Below, in pieces: positions 24,284 through 34,287 of a DNA stretch of 64,000 nt. The translations under genes and the position numbers were made by a program. The stretch is from Haloferax mucosum ATCC BAA-1512 (lineage in GTDB: Archaea; Halobacteriota; Halobacteria; Halobacteriales; Haloferacaceae). The number at the start of each line of letters is the position of its first letter. The first letter of the stretch is position 1. The DNA lies in assembly GCF_000337815.1 (NCBI RefSeq), contig NZ_AOLN01000001.1:62001-126000 (forward strand), given 5' to 3'. Below the pieces are notes generated by a model. It ran no database searches. It worked only from the letters and a program-made list of their open reading frames with translations, and was not told the DNA's origin.

Positions 24284-26791
24284 ATGTCCATGACCGACGA
24301 GTCGAGCAACACTATCGACCTCTCCGACCCACAGTACTATCTCAACCGCGAACTGAGTCAACTCGAATTTCAGTCTCGCGTACTCAACGAGGCATTGGAC
24401 GACCGAAACCCGCTCCTCGAACGGGTCCGTTTCCTCGCCATCTTCACGAAGAACTTAGACGAGTTCTTCATGAAACGCGTCGGCGGACTCAAGCAACAAA
24501 TCGACGCCGGCGTCACCGAAGAGACGACCGACGGCCGCACACCCCAAGAACAGTGGGAAGCAGTCATCGACAAGGCACGGCCGATGTTCGAGCGACAGGC
24601 CGCGTGTTACCGCGAGGAGATTCGCCCCGCGCTCGCCGCCGAGGGAATCCATATCTGCGACTACGACGACCTGACCGCCGACCAACAGTCGGACATGCGC
24701 GAGTACTTCCAACTCTCGGTTCTGCCGGTGCTCACGCCGCTCTCGTTCGACCCGGCACATCCGTTTCCCTTCATCTCCAATCTCTCGCTTTCGCTCGCGG
24801 TCATCACCCAAGGCGACGAGGACGACGACCCGACGTTCACTCGGGTGAAGATTCCGCAGAACCGGCCGCGACTCGTCGAGGTCGAGACCGAAGGCGACGA
24901 GACCCGCTACGTTCTTCTCGAAGAGGTCATCCGCGCGAATCTCGATTTACTCTTTCCGAACGTCGAGGTGCTCGGCACCGCGGTGTTCAAACTGACGCGT
25001 AACGCCGAGGTCCGCCGAAACGAGGAGGTCGCAGAGGACCTCATCGATATGATCGAAGAAGTGCTCGAACAGCGCCGCTTTGCGACTGCGGTGCGTCTCG
25101 AAATCGAGGCCGACGCGCCGGCGGCCGCGCGGGACCTCCTCATCGAACAGTTACATCTCGACGAGCGCGAAGTGTTCGACCTGCCGGGACCGCTCGACTA
25201 CCGCGAGCTCATGGACCTCACCGACCTCTCGCGGCCGGACCTCTCGCTCGCCTCGTGGACGCCACAACCGCACCCGCGGTTTTCGACGCTCAGCACCGGC
25301 GACATGGATGGCGACGGACACTCCATGTTCGACGAGATTCGCCGGCAGGACGTGCTGTTGCACCACCCGTATCACTCCTTCGGCGACACGGTACAGAAGT
25401 TCCTCGACGTGGCCGCAAACGACCCGAAGGTGCTCGCCATCAAGGCCGCAATCTACCGGACTGCGTCAGACTCGAAAATCATCGAGTCACTCATCGACGC
25501 CGCCGACAACGGCAAGCAAGTCGCCGCGATGGTCGAACTCAAAGCCCGGTTCGACGAGCAGAACAACCTCGAATGGGTCCGTAAACTCGAAGAAGAGGGT
25601 ATCCACGTCGCCTACGGAACCATCGGTCTGAAGACCCACACGAAGACCGCACTCGTCGTCCGCGAGGAAGCAGATGGCGTTCGCCTCTACTCGCACGTCG
25701 CCACCGGAAACTACCACTCGGGGACCGCAAAAGGTTACGTTGACCTCGGTATCCTCACCGCCGACCGCGACATCGGACAGGACCTCGTGAAGGTGTTCAA
25801 CTTCTTCACCGGTCCCTCGTTGGACGAGGAGTTCCGCAAACTCCTCATCGCACCCGTGACGATGCGAAACGAGTTCACGAAGTGTATCCGCCGCGAGGCC
25901 GAACACGCCGTCGCCGGTCGCCCTGCACGCATCGTCGCTAAGATGAACGCGCTCGAAGACCCCGGTATCGTCGAAGAACTCTACAAGGCGTCGATGGCTG
26001 GCGTCGATATCGACCTGCTCGTCCGCGATATCTGTCGGCTCCGCCCCGGCATCGACGGTCTCTCGGAGACGGTCACGGTTCGGAGCGTCGTTGACCGCTT
26101 CCTCGAACACTCGCGCATCTTCTACTTCGAGAACGCCGGCGACCCCGAGTACTACATCGGTTCGGCCGACTGGATGACGCGGAACCTCGACAAGCGCGTC
26201 GAGGCAATCGCACCCGTCGAGGACATCGACATCCGCGAACAACTCCGATTTATTCTCGAACTCGGCTTCGCCGATAACCGGAAATCGTGGGAGATGAACC
26301 CCGACGGCTCCTACGAGCAACTGTCGCCCGAAGGCGGCCATACGGTTAATATGCAGTCGGTGCTGATGGGACAGACCCTCACAGCGTCGAGCAAGCCGGG
26401 CGTCCACCGCGGTATTCCGGCGTCGCACCCCGACGTGCCCGAAACGCTGTTGGTCGAATCGAATCCGACGGTGATGGCTCCACGCGACGTTCCCGAACCC
26501 CGGCCGCTCGCCGACGAAACGACCTCGGTCGTCACCGCCCGCGGAGACAGCGACGGTGCCTCGTCGGCGGACGACGCCGACGACGAACCCCGCGTCGCCG
26601 CCGCACGTGGCGCGCCGGTCAACGGCGACCCGCAGTACGTCCTCGATACGTTCCCGGAGAAGTGGTACGTCCCGGACAGCGGACACTACGAGTACGCGGT
26701 TCGAACACCCGACGGCGACCGCGACTACCGGAAGACGGCCACCGCGGCCGCGAAACTCATCGAACAGTACTACGACTCGGACGCGGAGTAA
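24284..26791 (+). CDS. ppk: Polyphosphate kinase 1
   Basis: Reversibly transfers the gamma phosphate of ATP to a polyphosphate chain. About 835 residues. Order: PPK N domain (YLNRELSQLEFQSRVLNEAL; FFMKRVGGLKQQIDAG), PPK middle domain with LTPLSFDPAHPFPFISNLSL, catalytic domain 1 with RQDVLLHHPYHSFGDTVQ and GLKTHTKTALVV (autophosphorylated His equivalent), catalytic domain 2 with RFLEHSRIFYFEN and YIGSADWMTRNLDKRVE. A disordered insert rich in Asp/Ala (about 735-780) precedes a C-terminal tail. Starts at 24284 or 24290 are more likely than 24236. The 170 bp upstream is AT-rich with several TATA-like runs, so strong or regulated transcription is plausible. PPK1 is uncommon in archaea. Confidence 0.92.
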   Translation: MSMTDESSNTIDLSDPQYYLNRELSQLEFQSRVLNEALDDRNPLLERVRFLAIFTKNLDEFFMKRVGGLKQQIDAGVTEETTDGRTPQEQWEAVIDKARPMFERQAACYREEIRPALAAEGIHICDYDDLTADQQSDMREYFQLSVLPVLTPLSFDPAHPFPFISNLSLSLAVITQGDEDDDPTFTRVKIPQNRPRLVEVETEGDETRYVLLEEVIRANLDLLFPNVEVLGTAVFKLTRNAEVRRNEEVAEDLIDMIEEVLEQRRFATAVRLEIEADAPAAARDLLIEQLHLDEREVFDLPGPLDYRELMDLTDLSRPDLSLASWTPQPHPRFSTLSTGDMDGDGHSMFDEIRRQDVLLHHPYHSFGDTVQKFLDVAANDPKVLAIKAAIYRTASDSKIIESLIDAADNGKQVAAMVELKARFDEQNNLEWVRKLEEEGIHVAYGTIGLKTHTKTALVVREEADGVRLYSHVATGNYHSGTAKGYVDLGILTADRDIGQDLVKVFNFFTGPSLDEEFRKLLIAPVTMRNEFTKCIRREAEHAVAGRPARIVAKMNALEDPGIVEELYKASMAGVDIDLLVRDICRLRPGIDGLSETVTVRSVVDRFLEHSRIFYFENAGDPEYYIGSADWMTRNLDKRVEAIAPVEDIDIREQLRFILELGFADNRKSWEMNPDGSYEQLSPEGGHTVNMQSVLMGQTLTASSKPGVHRGIPASHPDVPETLLVESNPTVMAPRDVPEPRPLADETTSVVTARGDSDGASSADDADDEPRVAAARGAPVNGDPQYVLDTFPEKWYVPDSGHYEYAVRTPDGDRDYRKTATAAAKLIEQYYDSDAE

Positions 26792-26917
26792 CGGTCCGAA
26801 CTTCGACTCGGTCGTATCGGTTTCCGATCCGGCGGCGTCGCTATCGGTATTTTTCTGCGGTCTGGCCAGCACCGAACGGGCAACTAAAAGACGCCCGTTA
26901 TTCGCGTCGATTCGCTC

Positions 26918-28126
26918 TTAGAAGGTGCTGAGTTGGCCTTCGATGGTGCGGCGCGTGATGTCCGTCACGTTGGCGAGTTCGCGGTCGATAGTGGCGGTAA
27001 CTTCGTCTTCGATGTCGGCGATGGTGACGCCCGGCTCCGTGATGACCTTCGCGTCGGCGACGTGCGGTTCGTCGATGGGGCGGCCGATTTGTGAGAGCAG
27101 GCGGACCTGCAGGTCGCGGATGCCATCGACCTCTGCGACGACCGTCTCGGCGATGTGAGTCGAAAGTAGATTGTAGATTTTCCCGATGTGGTTGACGGGG
27201 TTCTTGCCGGAGGTCGCTTCCATGCTCATCGGGCGGTTCGGCGTGATGAGACCGTTGGCACGGTTGCCGCGACCGACGGAGCCGTCGTCGCCCTGCTCGG
27301 CCGAGGTGCCGGTCGTCGTGAGGTAGATAGAGCCCTCCTCGTAGTCGTCGGCGGTGTTGACTTCGACGTTGACTTCGCGGTCGGTGTACTCGGTTGCGAG
27401 GTCGGTGACGAACTCGCGGACGCCGTCTACGGCCGCAATGTAGTCGTCGAGGGTCTCGATGTAGTTATCGACCATCGCGGCGGCGACGGTCACGTCGATG
27501 ACGTCGCCCTCGCGTTTGCCCATGAGTTTGATGTCCTGTCCGAGTTCGGGGTGGTCGTCGCCGTAGCGCGCGCCGTTGAGGGCGCGTTCGGCTTCGAGGA
27601 CGATTTGCTCCGTCTCGGTGAGCGGGGCGTGACCGACGCCGAAACTCGTGTCGTTCGCCATCGGGACCTGTTGGGTCTCCTCGCCGAAGACGTCCTGCAG
27701 GTCGCCGGAGCCTTCACCGAGTTTCACATCGACGATGATGTCCGTCCCCACGTCGAGTCCGGGGATGTTCTCGTTGAGGTACTCGCGGGCGGCACGGAGC
27801 GCCGTCGAATCGACGGGGAGCTTCTGCCCGTCGTACTCTTTCGTGGCGCGGCCGACAATGAGGAGATAGATGGGTTCGATGACTTCGCCGCCGCCGAATG
27901 CGGGTGCGGCAGTTCCGGCGACGAGTTGCGTTTCGTCCGTGTTGTAGTGCAGAACCTTCCCGACGCGGTCGAGATAGAGGTTCGAGAGCGCGCGGGAGAC
28001 GTTCTCGGCGATACCGTCGCAGATGGAGTCCGGGTGCCCGATTCCCTTTCGTTCGACGATTTCGACCTCTTGGTCCTCGACCGCGCGCTTGTCGGCGGAT
28101 TCGAGGCGGATGTTTCGGTCACTCAT
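26918..28126 (-). CDS. mat: S-adenosylmethionine synthetase, archaeal type
   Basis: Makes SAM from methionine and ATP. 402 residues, as expected of the archaeal MAT family, which is only distantly related to bacterial MetK. Diagnostic stretches: [20 protein letters not shown] at the N-terminus, [26 protein letters not shown]-like [19 protein letters not shown], and [20 protein letters not shown] single gene with a divergent small membrane gene set upstream of the CYTH gene; 128 bp separates it from the CYTH gene end. A TATA-like element lies near 28195-28205 on the minus strand. Confidence 0.94.
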   Translation of the reverse strand: MSDRNIRLESADKRAVEDQEVEIVERKGIGHPDSICDGIAENVSRALSNLYLDRVGKVLHYNTDETQLVAGTAAPAFGGGEVIEPIYLLIVGRATKEYDGQKLPVDSTALRAAREYLNENIPGLDVGTDIIVDVKLGEGSGDLQDVFGEETQQVPMANDTSFGVGHAPLTETEQIVLEAERALNGARYGDDHPELGQDIKLMGKREGDVIDVTVAAAMVDNYIETLDDYIAAVDGVREFVTDLATEYTDREVNVEVNTADDYEEGSIYLTTTGTSAEQGDDGSVGRGNRANGLITPNRPMSMEATSGKNPVNHIGKIYNLLSTHIAETVVAEVDGIRDLQVRLLSQIGRPIDEPHVADAKVITEPGVTIADIEDEVTATIDRELANVTDITRRTIEGQLSTF

Positions 28127-28254
28127 TGCCGGGAGTACCCGGCGGGCGGTTCTATAACTTGCGGAAACCTTCCTCGAATCGCGTATTACTGTTGGGAATT
28201 ATATATGACGTAACAGTATCGGCCTTCGAAACGCGGGTTCGGTCGGTTCTGTCG

Positions 28255-28812
28255 TCACTCTTCGGACGCACCGAGCAACAATCCGAGATAGGACGTTCGA
28301 ATCTGGTCGTCGGGTTCGACGCCGAGCGTCCGAAGCACGTCGAAGGCACCCTCGCGCGCCGCGTCCACGCCGGACTCGACTTCGATTTCGACCTCGACGA
28401 ACTCGCCGAGACCGGAGACGGCGTCGAGCGAAACGGTGTAGCCGTCGAGTTCGAATCGCTCGCGCTCTTTTTCGACCGTCGCGGCAGGCTCGAACCCGAC
28501 GGCCTCACAGATGGCGTCCATCGTTTCGCCGTCTTCGACGCCGGTTTCGTACTCGCGGCGCGTCTTCGACGACTCGTCTACGAGCGGCCCTTTGTAGGTG
28601 ACGACGGTCGTTTTGGCGACGACCTCGTCTCCCTCGTAGCGCGACTCGCGGCGGAGCCGAAGCGCCTCGTCGGTCGCCGCGAAATCCTTGTGCGGCGCGT
28701 CGTAGTAAGTGTCCGTCTGCGCGACGCGGTTTACCTGCTCGGCGGCCACCGACTCGAGTCGTTCTCGGAGCGTCTCGTGGTCGGCGCGGACCTTGACTTC
28801 GACTTCGTACAT
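28255..28812 (-). CDS. CYTH-domain protein (CyaB/ThTPase-like)
   Basis: 185 residues with the CYTH tunnel fold: EVEVKVRADH at the start (the ExExK motif), DTYYDAPHKDF, LRLRRES, KTTVVTYKGPL, then EVEIEVESG near the end. Such proteins hydrolyse or convert triphosphates (class IV adenylate cyclase, thiamine triphosphatase, inorganic triphosphatase). The archaeal substrate is unknown; c-di-AMP or polyphosphate links are conceivable but unproven. ATG 28812 puts the ExExK motif at residues 3-7, as usual; longer frames add a low-complexity N-terminus. Confidence 0.85.
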   Translation of the reverse strand: MYEVEVKVRADHETLRERLESVAAEQVNRVAQTDTYYDAPHKDFAATDEALRLRRESRYEGDEVVAKTTVVTYKGPLVDESSKTRREYETGVEDGETMDAICEAVGFEPAATVEKERERFELDGYTVSLDAVSGLGEFVEVEIEVESGVDAAREGAFDVLRTLGVEPDDQIRTSYLGLLLGASEE

Positions 28813-28960
28813 ACTCTCGTCGGCGCGCTCGCCTGGCAAAAGCGCGGTGACTTTCTGTCGTCTCTGCCGACTCGAACCGCTCTCCCGAGGTGCGTCGGCA
28901 CCACCAAATTGTGGCATTTGATACCTTTTATCATGGGTGGGACCGTAGTACGACGGGAAC

Positions 28961-29473
28961 ATGAGTCAAGAGACACCGACGCCAGCGGCGGTAGAGCAAC
29001 CCACCGGTGAGGTGGTGGACCACGAGATTACGGGTCGTGTCATCTTCACGGCGATGGTTGGCGGCTTCGTTGGGACGGTCCTGATGCTCCCCGTTCTAGT
29101 CGGCATTCCCGATCTACTCGGCCTGTTCGTGACGGAACCAATCACCCGATTCGCCGGGTTCGCGGCGTTTTTCGGGTACGAACCGACGCTCCTGCTCGGG
29201 GTTCTTCTGTTCGGAATCGGTGGTGTCGTCGTCCTGCCGTTGACATTTGTCGTCGTTGGGGCGTTCCTCCCGCCGGAGTCGCCCGGTTACCTCCGTGGTG
29301 TTTCGTTCGCCACGTTGTACTGGGCCGGGTTCGTCCCCGCGTTCTGGCCGAGCGCGGACCTGTTTATCACTACCTCGTTCATCGTGTTCTCGCTGTTGGG
29401 CCACTGGGTCTACGGCCTGTCCCTCGGCTACGCGCTCGACCGGTTCGGGGGGATTCCACAGCACCGAGTGTAG
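28961..29473 (+). CDS. Small integral membrane protein near the oxidase operon
   Basis: 170 residues, about four membrane helices: 26-50 (VIFTAMVGGFVGTVLMLPVL), 78-100 (LLLGVLLFGIGGVVVLPLTF), 118-135 and 140-158. Short conserved-looking loops include PPESPGYLRGVSFATLYW. Families of this kind (DUF6789-like) often sit beside haloarchaeal respiratory genes. It lies 160 bp before coxB on the same strand, with a separate coxB promoter between them, so cotranscription is not required. Confidence 0.68.
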   Translation: MSQETPTPAAVEQPTGEVVDHEITGRVIFTAMVGGFVGTVLMLPVLVGIPDLLGLFVTEPITRFAGFAAFFGYEPTLLLGVLLFGIGGVVVLPLTFVVVGAFLPPESPGYLRGVSFATLYWAGFVPAFWPSADLFITTSFIVFSLLGHWVYGLSLGYALDRFGGIPQHRV

Positions 29474-29605
29474 TCCGCCGCAGACTGCCCCGTCAGCCGT
29501 CGGTTCTCCGTTTTTCGCGTCGATAGCTCCGTCTTTCCGTCTCACCGAACTGGTAACCGTCGTTCTATCCCCGATTTCTCCGAAACAGTAATCATCATGA
29601 ACGTT

Positions 29606-29617
29606 AATTAATTTATT
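29606..29617 (+). promoter_or_regulatory. TATA-like box of the cox operon
   Basis: ATTAATTTATTT about 22-27 nt before the likely coxB start at 29633, the expected distance for a leaderless archaeal transcript. Confidence 0.55.
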
Positions 29618-29632
29618 TGGGTGGTGTTGACA

Positions 29633-30433
29633 ATGGTCATGGCTCGTGGGTTCGGTAGTTCGGTCCCGCTTCAAAGCGGTATCGTCCCGAGGGGGTCCCG
29701 AGCGGTCGTCTTCGACAGCATCTTCGAGGTGTTCCTGCTTCTCGGAACGCTCGTCGGTGTCGTCGTCTTGGGGTATATGTTGTATAACGCCTACAAGTAC
29801 CGCTTCGGGTCGGGAAACGGGGACTTCGACGAAGCGGATCGGCTTACCGTCGGCGAGTTGCCGACAGGTGGTGGTGGGGGCCGGAAGTTGTTCACGTCGT
29901 TTTTTATGAGCATGGTTATCGTCGTCTCGCTGATTTCGTGGACGTATCTGACGCTTCTGTACGTCGAAGAGGGACCGTCGGCGGAGGACTCACTCCACGT
30001 CGAGGTCGAAGGCTACCAGTTCGGCTGGCGATTTACGTATCCGAACGGACACACCACCGACGGCGTTCTGCGAGTTCCGGCCGACAAACCCGTCCGACTG
30101 ACGTTGACGTCGGCGGACGTGTTCCACAACTTCGGCATCCCGGCGTTGCGCGTCAAATCGGACGCGATACCCGGCCAGGAGACGGAGACGTGGTTCACCG
30201 CCAACGAGACGGGGACCTACACCGCCCAATGTTACGAACTGTGTGGCGCTGGCCACTCGTTCATGTCCGCGGAGGTCATCGTCATGCCGCCCGACGAGTA
30301 CGAAGCCTGGTACGAGAGCACGAACGGAACGCAGTCGAGTGAGAACACCAGCGCGATTCACTCAGCCGACACGAACGCGCTCCAACCGACTGCACCCGCG
30401 AACGCGGGCCGACTGACCGAGGTGGTAGTATGA
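29633..30433 (+). CDS. coxB: Cytochrome c oxidase subunit II
   Basis: Accepts electrons through a CuA centre on the outer face. 266 residues: an N-terminal hydrophobic segment, two TM helices at about 30-55 ([20 protein letters not shown]) and 85-110 ([19 protein letters not shown]), then the cupredoxin domain. CuA ligands are present: His in [10 protein letters not shown], then [12 protein letters not shown] giving C-x3-C-x3-H-x2-M. The C-terminal 30 residues are Ser/Thr/Ala-rich. Start 29633 fits the TATA-like box; ATG 29639 is the alternative. Its stop overlaps the coxAC start (ATGA). Confidence 0.93.
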   Translation: MVMARGFGSSVPLQSGIVPRGSRAVVFDSIFEVFLLLGTLVGVVVLGYMLYNAYKYRFGSGNGDFDEADRLTVGELPTGGGGGRKLFTSFFMSMVIVVSLISWTYLTLLYVEEGPSAEDSLHVEVEGYQFGWRFTYPNGHTTDGVLRVPADKPVRLTLTSADVFHNFGIPALRVKSDAIPGQETETWFTANETGTYTAQCYELCGAGHSFMSAEVIVMPPDEYEAWYESTNGTQSSENTSAIHSADTNALQPTAPANAGRLTEVVV

Positions 30434-32973
30434 CTGATACGAATCCCGAACGAACCGACGGTGGGACAGTAACCGACGACCACGGCCACGACTTTCCCGG
30501 GACCGGGAGCATCAAACGCTGGTTCGTCACGACGAACCACAAGGACGTGGGGATTCTCTACATCGTCACGTCGCTTTTCTTCCTCGTTCTCGGCGGCGTT
30601 CTCGCGTGGCTGATGCGAATCCAACTGCTCGTCCCGCGCGGGCCGGGCGAGACGATTCTCGGCCCGCTCGCATACAATCAGGCCGTTTCGGCCCACGGGT
30701 TACTGATGGTCTTTTGGTTCCTCTCGCCGTTCGCCTTCGGCTTCGCCAACTACATCGTCCCGCTCCAGATGGGGGCGAAAGACCTCGCGTTCCCGCGCTT
30801 GAACGCGCTTTCCTACTGGCTGTATCTCTTTTCTGGCATCTTGTTCGGCGTCTCGTTCTTCCAAGGCGGGACGTTCTCGGGTGGGTGGACGATGTACGCG
30901 CCGTTGAGCGTCCCGACGTTTACGCCCGATGTCGGGGCTTCGACCGCGGTGCTGGCACTCGTGTTGTTCGTCGCCTCCGTCACCGTCTCGTCTGTCAATT
31001 TCTTGACAACTATGCACCGCATGCGAGCCGAGGGGTTGACACTCCGAAGCCTGCCGCTGTTTAGCTGGACGATTCTCCTGACGGTCTGGATGATGCTTTT
31101 TGCCTTCGCGGCGCTCTTGGCGGCGCTCTTGGTGCTCTCGTCGGACCGACTGCTCGGGACGACCTACTTCGCCATGGAGTCGCCGGCGGGCGCGCTCCTC
31201 TGGACGCATCTGTTTTGGTTCTTCGGTCACCCCGAGGTCTACATCGTGTTCTTCCCGGCGCTCGGCGTCATGGCCGAAGTGTTCCAGACGTTCACGGGCC
31301 GCCGCATCGTCGGCCGCAAGTGGTTCATCATCGCGATGGTCCTCGTCGCCATCCAGAGTTTCGCCGTCTGGATGCACCACATGTTCCTGACGAGCATCAA
31401 CCTCCAGGTGAAGACGCTCTTTATGATAACCACCATCGGCATCTCGCTCCCGTTCGACCTGATGGTGTTCGCGCTCATCTACACCATGTTGAAGGGGAAG
31501 ATACGCTTTACCACGCCGTTCCTGTTCGTCTTCGGAGCGCTCTTGTTGTTCATCATCGGCGGCATCACCGGCGTCTTCCTCGGCGCGGTCGTCCTCGACT
31601 ACGAGTTCCGCGGCACCTACTGGGTCGTCGCTCACTTCCACTACGTGATGGTCGGCGGCGTCACGGCGCTCGTCGGCGGTCTCTACTACTGGTTCCCGAA
31701 GATGACCGGCCGGATGTACGACGAGTTCCTCGGCAAGGTTCACTTCGCCATCTACTTCGTCGGCTTCAATCTACTGTACTTCCCACTTTTTGTCGCGTGG
31801 GAGACGCCGCGGCGGGTCTTCGATTACGCGCCCGAACTCGCGCCGTGGCACCAACTCGCCACCGTCGGCGGGTTCGTCCTCGGACTGTCGTTTCTCGTCA
31901 TGTTCTACAACCTGTTCAAGAGCGCCTTCGTCGGCGACCCCGCACCAGACAACCCGTGGGAGTACGCACACACCGCGGAATGGGCGGTGCCGTCGCCGCC
32001 GCCGCTCGAAAACTTCGACGGGACGCCGACCTACCGGAACGGCCACCTCGAAGTCATCGAGGCGGGCGAGATAGCTCCGCGTCGTGACCGTTCCGACACG
32101 CCCGCCGGCTCGTCCGTCTCCGCCGACGGCGGCATCGCGGCGTCGTCGAAGACGGCGGTTTCAACCGAGCTACCGACCGTCGAATCGACAGCGGTCGAGG
32201 GACCGAGCCACGCGAGCATCTGGCCGTTCGTGCTCTCTCTCGGGGCGTTTCTCGTCCTGCTCGGCTTGTCGCCGCTTCAAGAGGCGGCGTTCCCGAGTGG
32301 GATGGCCGGCGCGGCGTACGCGACGACGGCCGTCGGTGGCGGCGTCGTCACTCTCGGTTCACTCGTTGCCATGGGCTTAGAGCCGTTCCACGGCCCGGTC
32401 TTCGAGGAAGGCGAGGCGTGGCCGTTCTCCGGCATCGACAACGGCAAAGTCGGGATGTGGATATTCCTCGCGTCCGACGTGGTGCTGTTCGGCGGCTTCA
32501 TCGGCGCCTACGTCTTCACTCGCTTTGCCTTCGGGTGGACCGGATGGGAGCCGATTCCGTCGGACCCGATTCCGGGTCTCGTGAACACCTACATCCTGCT
32601 GACGAGTAGTTTCACGGTCGTTCTCGCGCTCGTTGCGGCCGAAAAGCAACACAAAGGGGCGCTCGTGACGAGCCTCGGCGCGACGTTCGTCCTCGGAATC
32701 GGCTTCCTCGTCAACAAGGGGTTGGAGTGGCAACACCTCTTCCACGAGGGAATTTGGCTCTCGACGAACGTCCGTTCTTCGACGTTCTTCCTCACGACCG
32801 GGCTTCACGCCGCCCACGTCATCGCGGGACTCATCATCGCACTGTATCTGACTGCGCGTGCATGGCGGGGCGCGTACCTCGAAGACAGCCGTTCGGTGGA
32901 GTATTTCGGTCTCTACTGGCACTTCGTGGACATCGTCTGGCTGTTCCTCTTCCCGCTTTTCTACATCCTGTGA
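30430..32973 (+). CDS. coxAC: Fused cytochrome c oxidase subunits I and III
   Basis: 847-residue haem-copper oxidase that reduces O2 and pumps protons. Residues about 25-560 are subunit I with 12 TM helices: haem ligand in [14 protein letters not shown], the CuB/His-Tyr helix [17 protein letters not shown] (GHPEVYI marks the A type with the D-channel Glu), CuB His pair in WMHHMFLTS, and the haem ligands in [15 protein letters not shown] polar linker at about 540-590 joins to subunit III (about 600-847, five to seven TM) with [18 protein letters not shown] at the end. I/III fusions occur in several archaeal and bacterial oxidases. ATGA overlap with coxB. Confidence 0.95.
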   Translation: MTDTNPERTDGGTVTDDHGHDFPGTGSIKRWFVTTNHKDVGILYIVTSLFFLVLGGVLAWLMRIQLLVPRGPGETILGPLAYNQAVSAHGLLMVFWFLSPFAFGFANYIVPLQMGAKDLAFPRLNALSYWLYLFSGILFGVSFFQGGTFSGGWTMYAPLSVPTFTPDVGASTAVLALVLFVASVTVSSVNFLTTMHRMRAEGLTLRSLPLFSWTILLTVWMMLFAFAALLAALLVLSSDRLLGTTYFAMESPAGALLWTHLFWFFGHPEVYIVFFPALGVMAEVFQTFTGRRIVGRKWFIIAMVLVAIQSFAVWMHHMFLTSINLQVKTLFMITTIGISLPFDLMVFALIYTMLKGKIRFTTPFLFVFGALLLFIIGGITGVFLGAVVLDYEFRGTYWVVAHFHYVMVGGVTALVGGLYYWFPKMTGRMYDEFLGKVHFAIYFVGFNLLYFPLFVAWETPRRVFDYAPELAPWHQLATVGGFVLGLSFLVMFYNLFKSAFVGDPAPDNPWEYAHTAEWAVPSPPPLENFDGTPTYRNGHLEVIEAGEIAPRRDRSDTPAGSSVSADGGIAASSKTAVSTELPTVESTAVEGPSHASIWPFVLSLGAFLVLLGLSPLQEAAFPSGMAGAAYATTAVGGGVVTLGSLVAMGLEPFHGPVFEEGEAWPFSGIDNGKVGMWIFLASDVVLFGGFIGAYVFTRFAFGWTGWEPIPSDPIPGLVNTYILLTSSFTVVLALVAAEKQHKGALVTSLGATFVLGIGFLVNKGLEWQHLFHEGIWLSTNVRSSTFFLTTGLHAAHVIAGLIIALYLTARAWRGAYLEDSRSVEYFGLYWHFVDIVWLFLFPLFYIL

Positions 32974-32983
32974 GGTGACCAAA

Positions 32984-33244
32984 ATGGTATCAACAAAACT
33001 CTACACGGCGATTTACGCGGTGTTGTTCGTCTCGGCGACGATTCAGGTTCTCGTCGAGTTCGCGGGACTGAACTACTGGCTCGCCTTCGGCGTTATCATG
33101 GTCCTCTCGGCGGCGAAGGCGGTGCTCGTCGCGGCGTACTTCCAGCACCTCCGATTCGAACCGCGTTCGCTGACGTATCTCGTCAGTATCGGACTCATCG
33201 CGGCGCTGGCGCTCACGCTCGCGGCGTCGTACTCGCTCCTGTAA
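32984..33244 (+). CDS. coxD: Cytochrome c oxidase subunit IV-like protein
   Basis: 86 residues with three hydrophobic helices: TAIYAVLFVSATIQVLVEF, WLAFGVIMVLSAAKAVLVAAYF and LVSIGLIAALALTLAASYSL. The HLRFEP loop after helix 2 is typical of prokaryotic COX4/CyoD-like subunits (AxxxKA...YFQHLR). It begins 10 bp after coxAC and ends 2 bp before the next gene, so it belongs to the operon. Supports assembly of the oxidase. Confidence 0.82.
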   Translation: MVSTKLYTAIYAVLFVSATIQVLVEFAGLNYWLAFGVIMVLSAAKAVLVAAYFQHLRFEPRSLTYLVSIGLIAALALTLAASYSLL

Positions 33245-33246
33245 CG

Positions 33247-33477
33247 ATGTCTGCTCACCAACCGGCCGACCCCGACGCCCACCACTCGACTCTCGCCGCG
33301 GTCGCCTATGCGCTTTTGTTCGCTGTCCCCGTCGGCGTCGGCGTGACTCTCATGATGACGCGCGTCGTCCCCGGCCAACTCACGGAACCACTCGTCGTCG
33401 GTCCCGGTCTCGTCATCTCGCTCGCCGTGTTCGCGCTGGTCGTCGCCGCCGCCCACGGCGGCGAGAACGCGACTTGA
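33247..33477 (+). CDS. Small membrane protein of the cox operon
   Basis: 76 residues, two TM helices at about 17-38 (VAYALLFAVPVGVGVTLMMT) and 50-70 (VGPGLVISLAVFALVVAAAH), with a polar, His-containing N-terminus (SAHQPADPDAHHS). Starts 2 bp after coxD. No family known to me; position argues for a small oxidase subunit or assembly protein. Confidence 0.68.
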   Translation: MSAHQPADPDAHHSTLAAVAYALLFAVPVGVGVTLMMTRVVPGQLTEPLVVGPGLVISLAVFALVVAAAHGGENAT

Positions 33478-33516
33478 GCGACGGATTCTCGTTGTGTTCT
33501 TTTTGCCGTTCCGTCT

Positions 33517-33585
33517 CCCGTCACTTCCTTCGACCTTCCCCCGTCACTTCCTTCGACCTTCTCCCGTCGCTTTCTTCGACTCACT
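33517..33585. repeat. 23-bp tandem repeat, three copies
   Basis: Copies start at 33517, 33540 and 33563. The first two differ only in the last base (unit begins CCCGTCACTTCCTTCGACC); the third is diverged. It lies just past the oxidase operon and a T-run at 33498-33504. Confidence 0.75.
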
Positions 33586-33660
33586 TCTCGTCACTCTCGG
33601 ATTTTCTACCGACTCACACACGCGCATACTTTCTTTGAGGTTGGTGTGGTACCATTGGTC

Positions 33661-33879
33661 ATGAAACGAAGCTCGCTCGTGCTCGTTCTCGCGTTCGGTG
33701 CCGTGGTCGTCGGACTCGCGGCGCTTCTCGTTGCAGAGGCCGTCGGCGCGTCAACACTCGTCATCGCGGTCGGCGGCGGCATCGCGCTGGTCGGCGTCGC
33801 CGTGCTCACCGCGGTCGTGATGCGCCTGCCGGACCCGAACGAACCGGGGTCCGCTGGCGGGAACGAACACGACGCGTAG
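33661..33879 (+). CDS. Small membrane protein
   Basis: 72 residues with two hydrophobic helices (SLVLVLAFGAVVVGLAALLV and TLVIAVGGGIALVGVAVLTAV) and a short polar C-terminus (PDPNEPGSAGGNEHDA). ATG 33661 opens with MKRSS, a basic N-terminus that would stay inside. It follows the oxidase operon by 180 bp and may have its own promoter. Function unknown. Confidence 0.6.
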   Translation: MKRSSLVLVLAFGAVVVGLAALLVAEAVGASTLVIAVGGGIALVGVAVLTAVVMRLPDPNEPGSAGGNEHDA

Positions 33880-33915
33880 TCCCACCCGACTTCTGACACA
33901 CAGGGTTCTGCCGAG

Positions 33916-34287
33916 TCACACACTGAAGCCGACGACCGCGAGGAGAAACAGCGCGGTAAAGACGACGCCAAGCGCACCGGCGACCTTCAGGTGGTAGCGA
34001 AAGAGGGCTTCGTCTTCGGCTTTGACGGCGTCCCGATAGGCGGCTTCGTCGCTCGCGGACCGCCGTTCGTGCATCTCGCCGACGTGGAGGTCACGGAGTC
34101 GCGCCCGTCGAAACGGGCGGTCGCAGTATGGACAGGTCGCCGCAGGCGTTTCACCGTCTGGCACGGCTGTTTCGGGAACCACGGTGTGTCTCTCTTCGTT
34201 CGATGTTTGACCTGCGCTGGAGCGTTCTTCACTCACGGTGGCGTCGTCTCCGACCCGTTTCGACCGTCCGTCATCGAGCGAACGCAT
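33916..34287 (-). CDS. C2H2-finger membrane-anchored protein
   Basis: 123 residues. A disordered N-terminus is followed by a C2H2-like finger (TCPYCDRPFRRARLRDLHVGE then His; ligands C-x2-C-x12-H-x3-H), a helical charged stretch (DEAAYRDAVKAEDEALFRYH), and one C-terminal TM helix (ALGVVFTALFLLAVVGFSV). The start codon ATG at 34287 overlaps the stop of the preceding membrane gene (ATGA), so translation is coupled. Such zinc-finger/TM proteins recur beside haloarchaeal oxidase genes; a role in assembly is a guess. Confidence 0.72.
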   Translation of the reverse strand: MRSLDDGRSKRVGDDATVSEERSSAGQTSNEERHTVVPETAVPDGETPAATCPYCDRPFRRARLRDLHVGEMHERRSASDEAAYRDAVKAEDEALFRYHLKVAGALGVVFTALFLLAVVGFSV

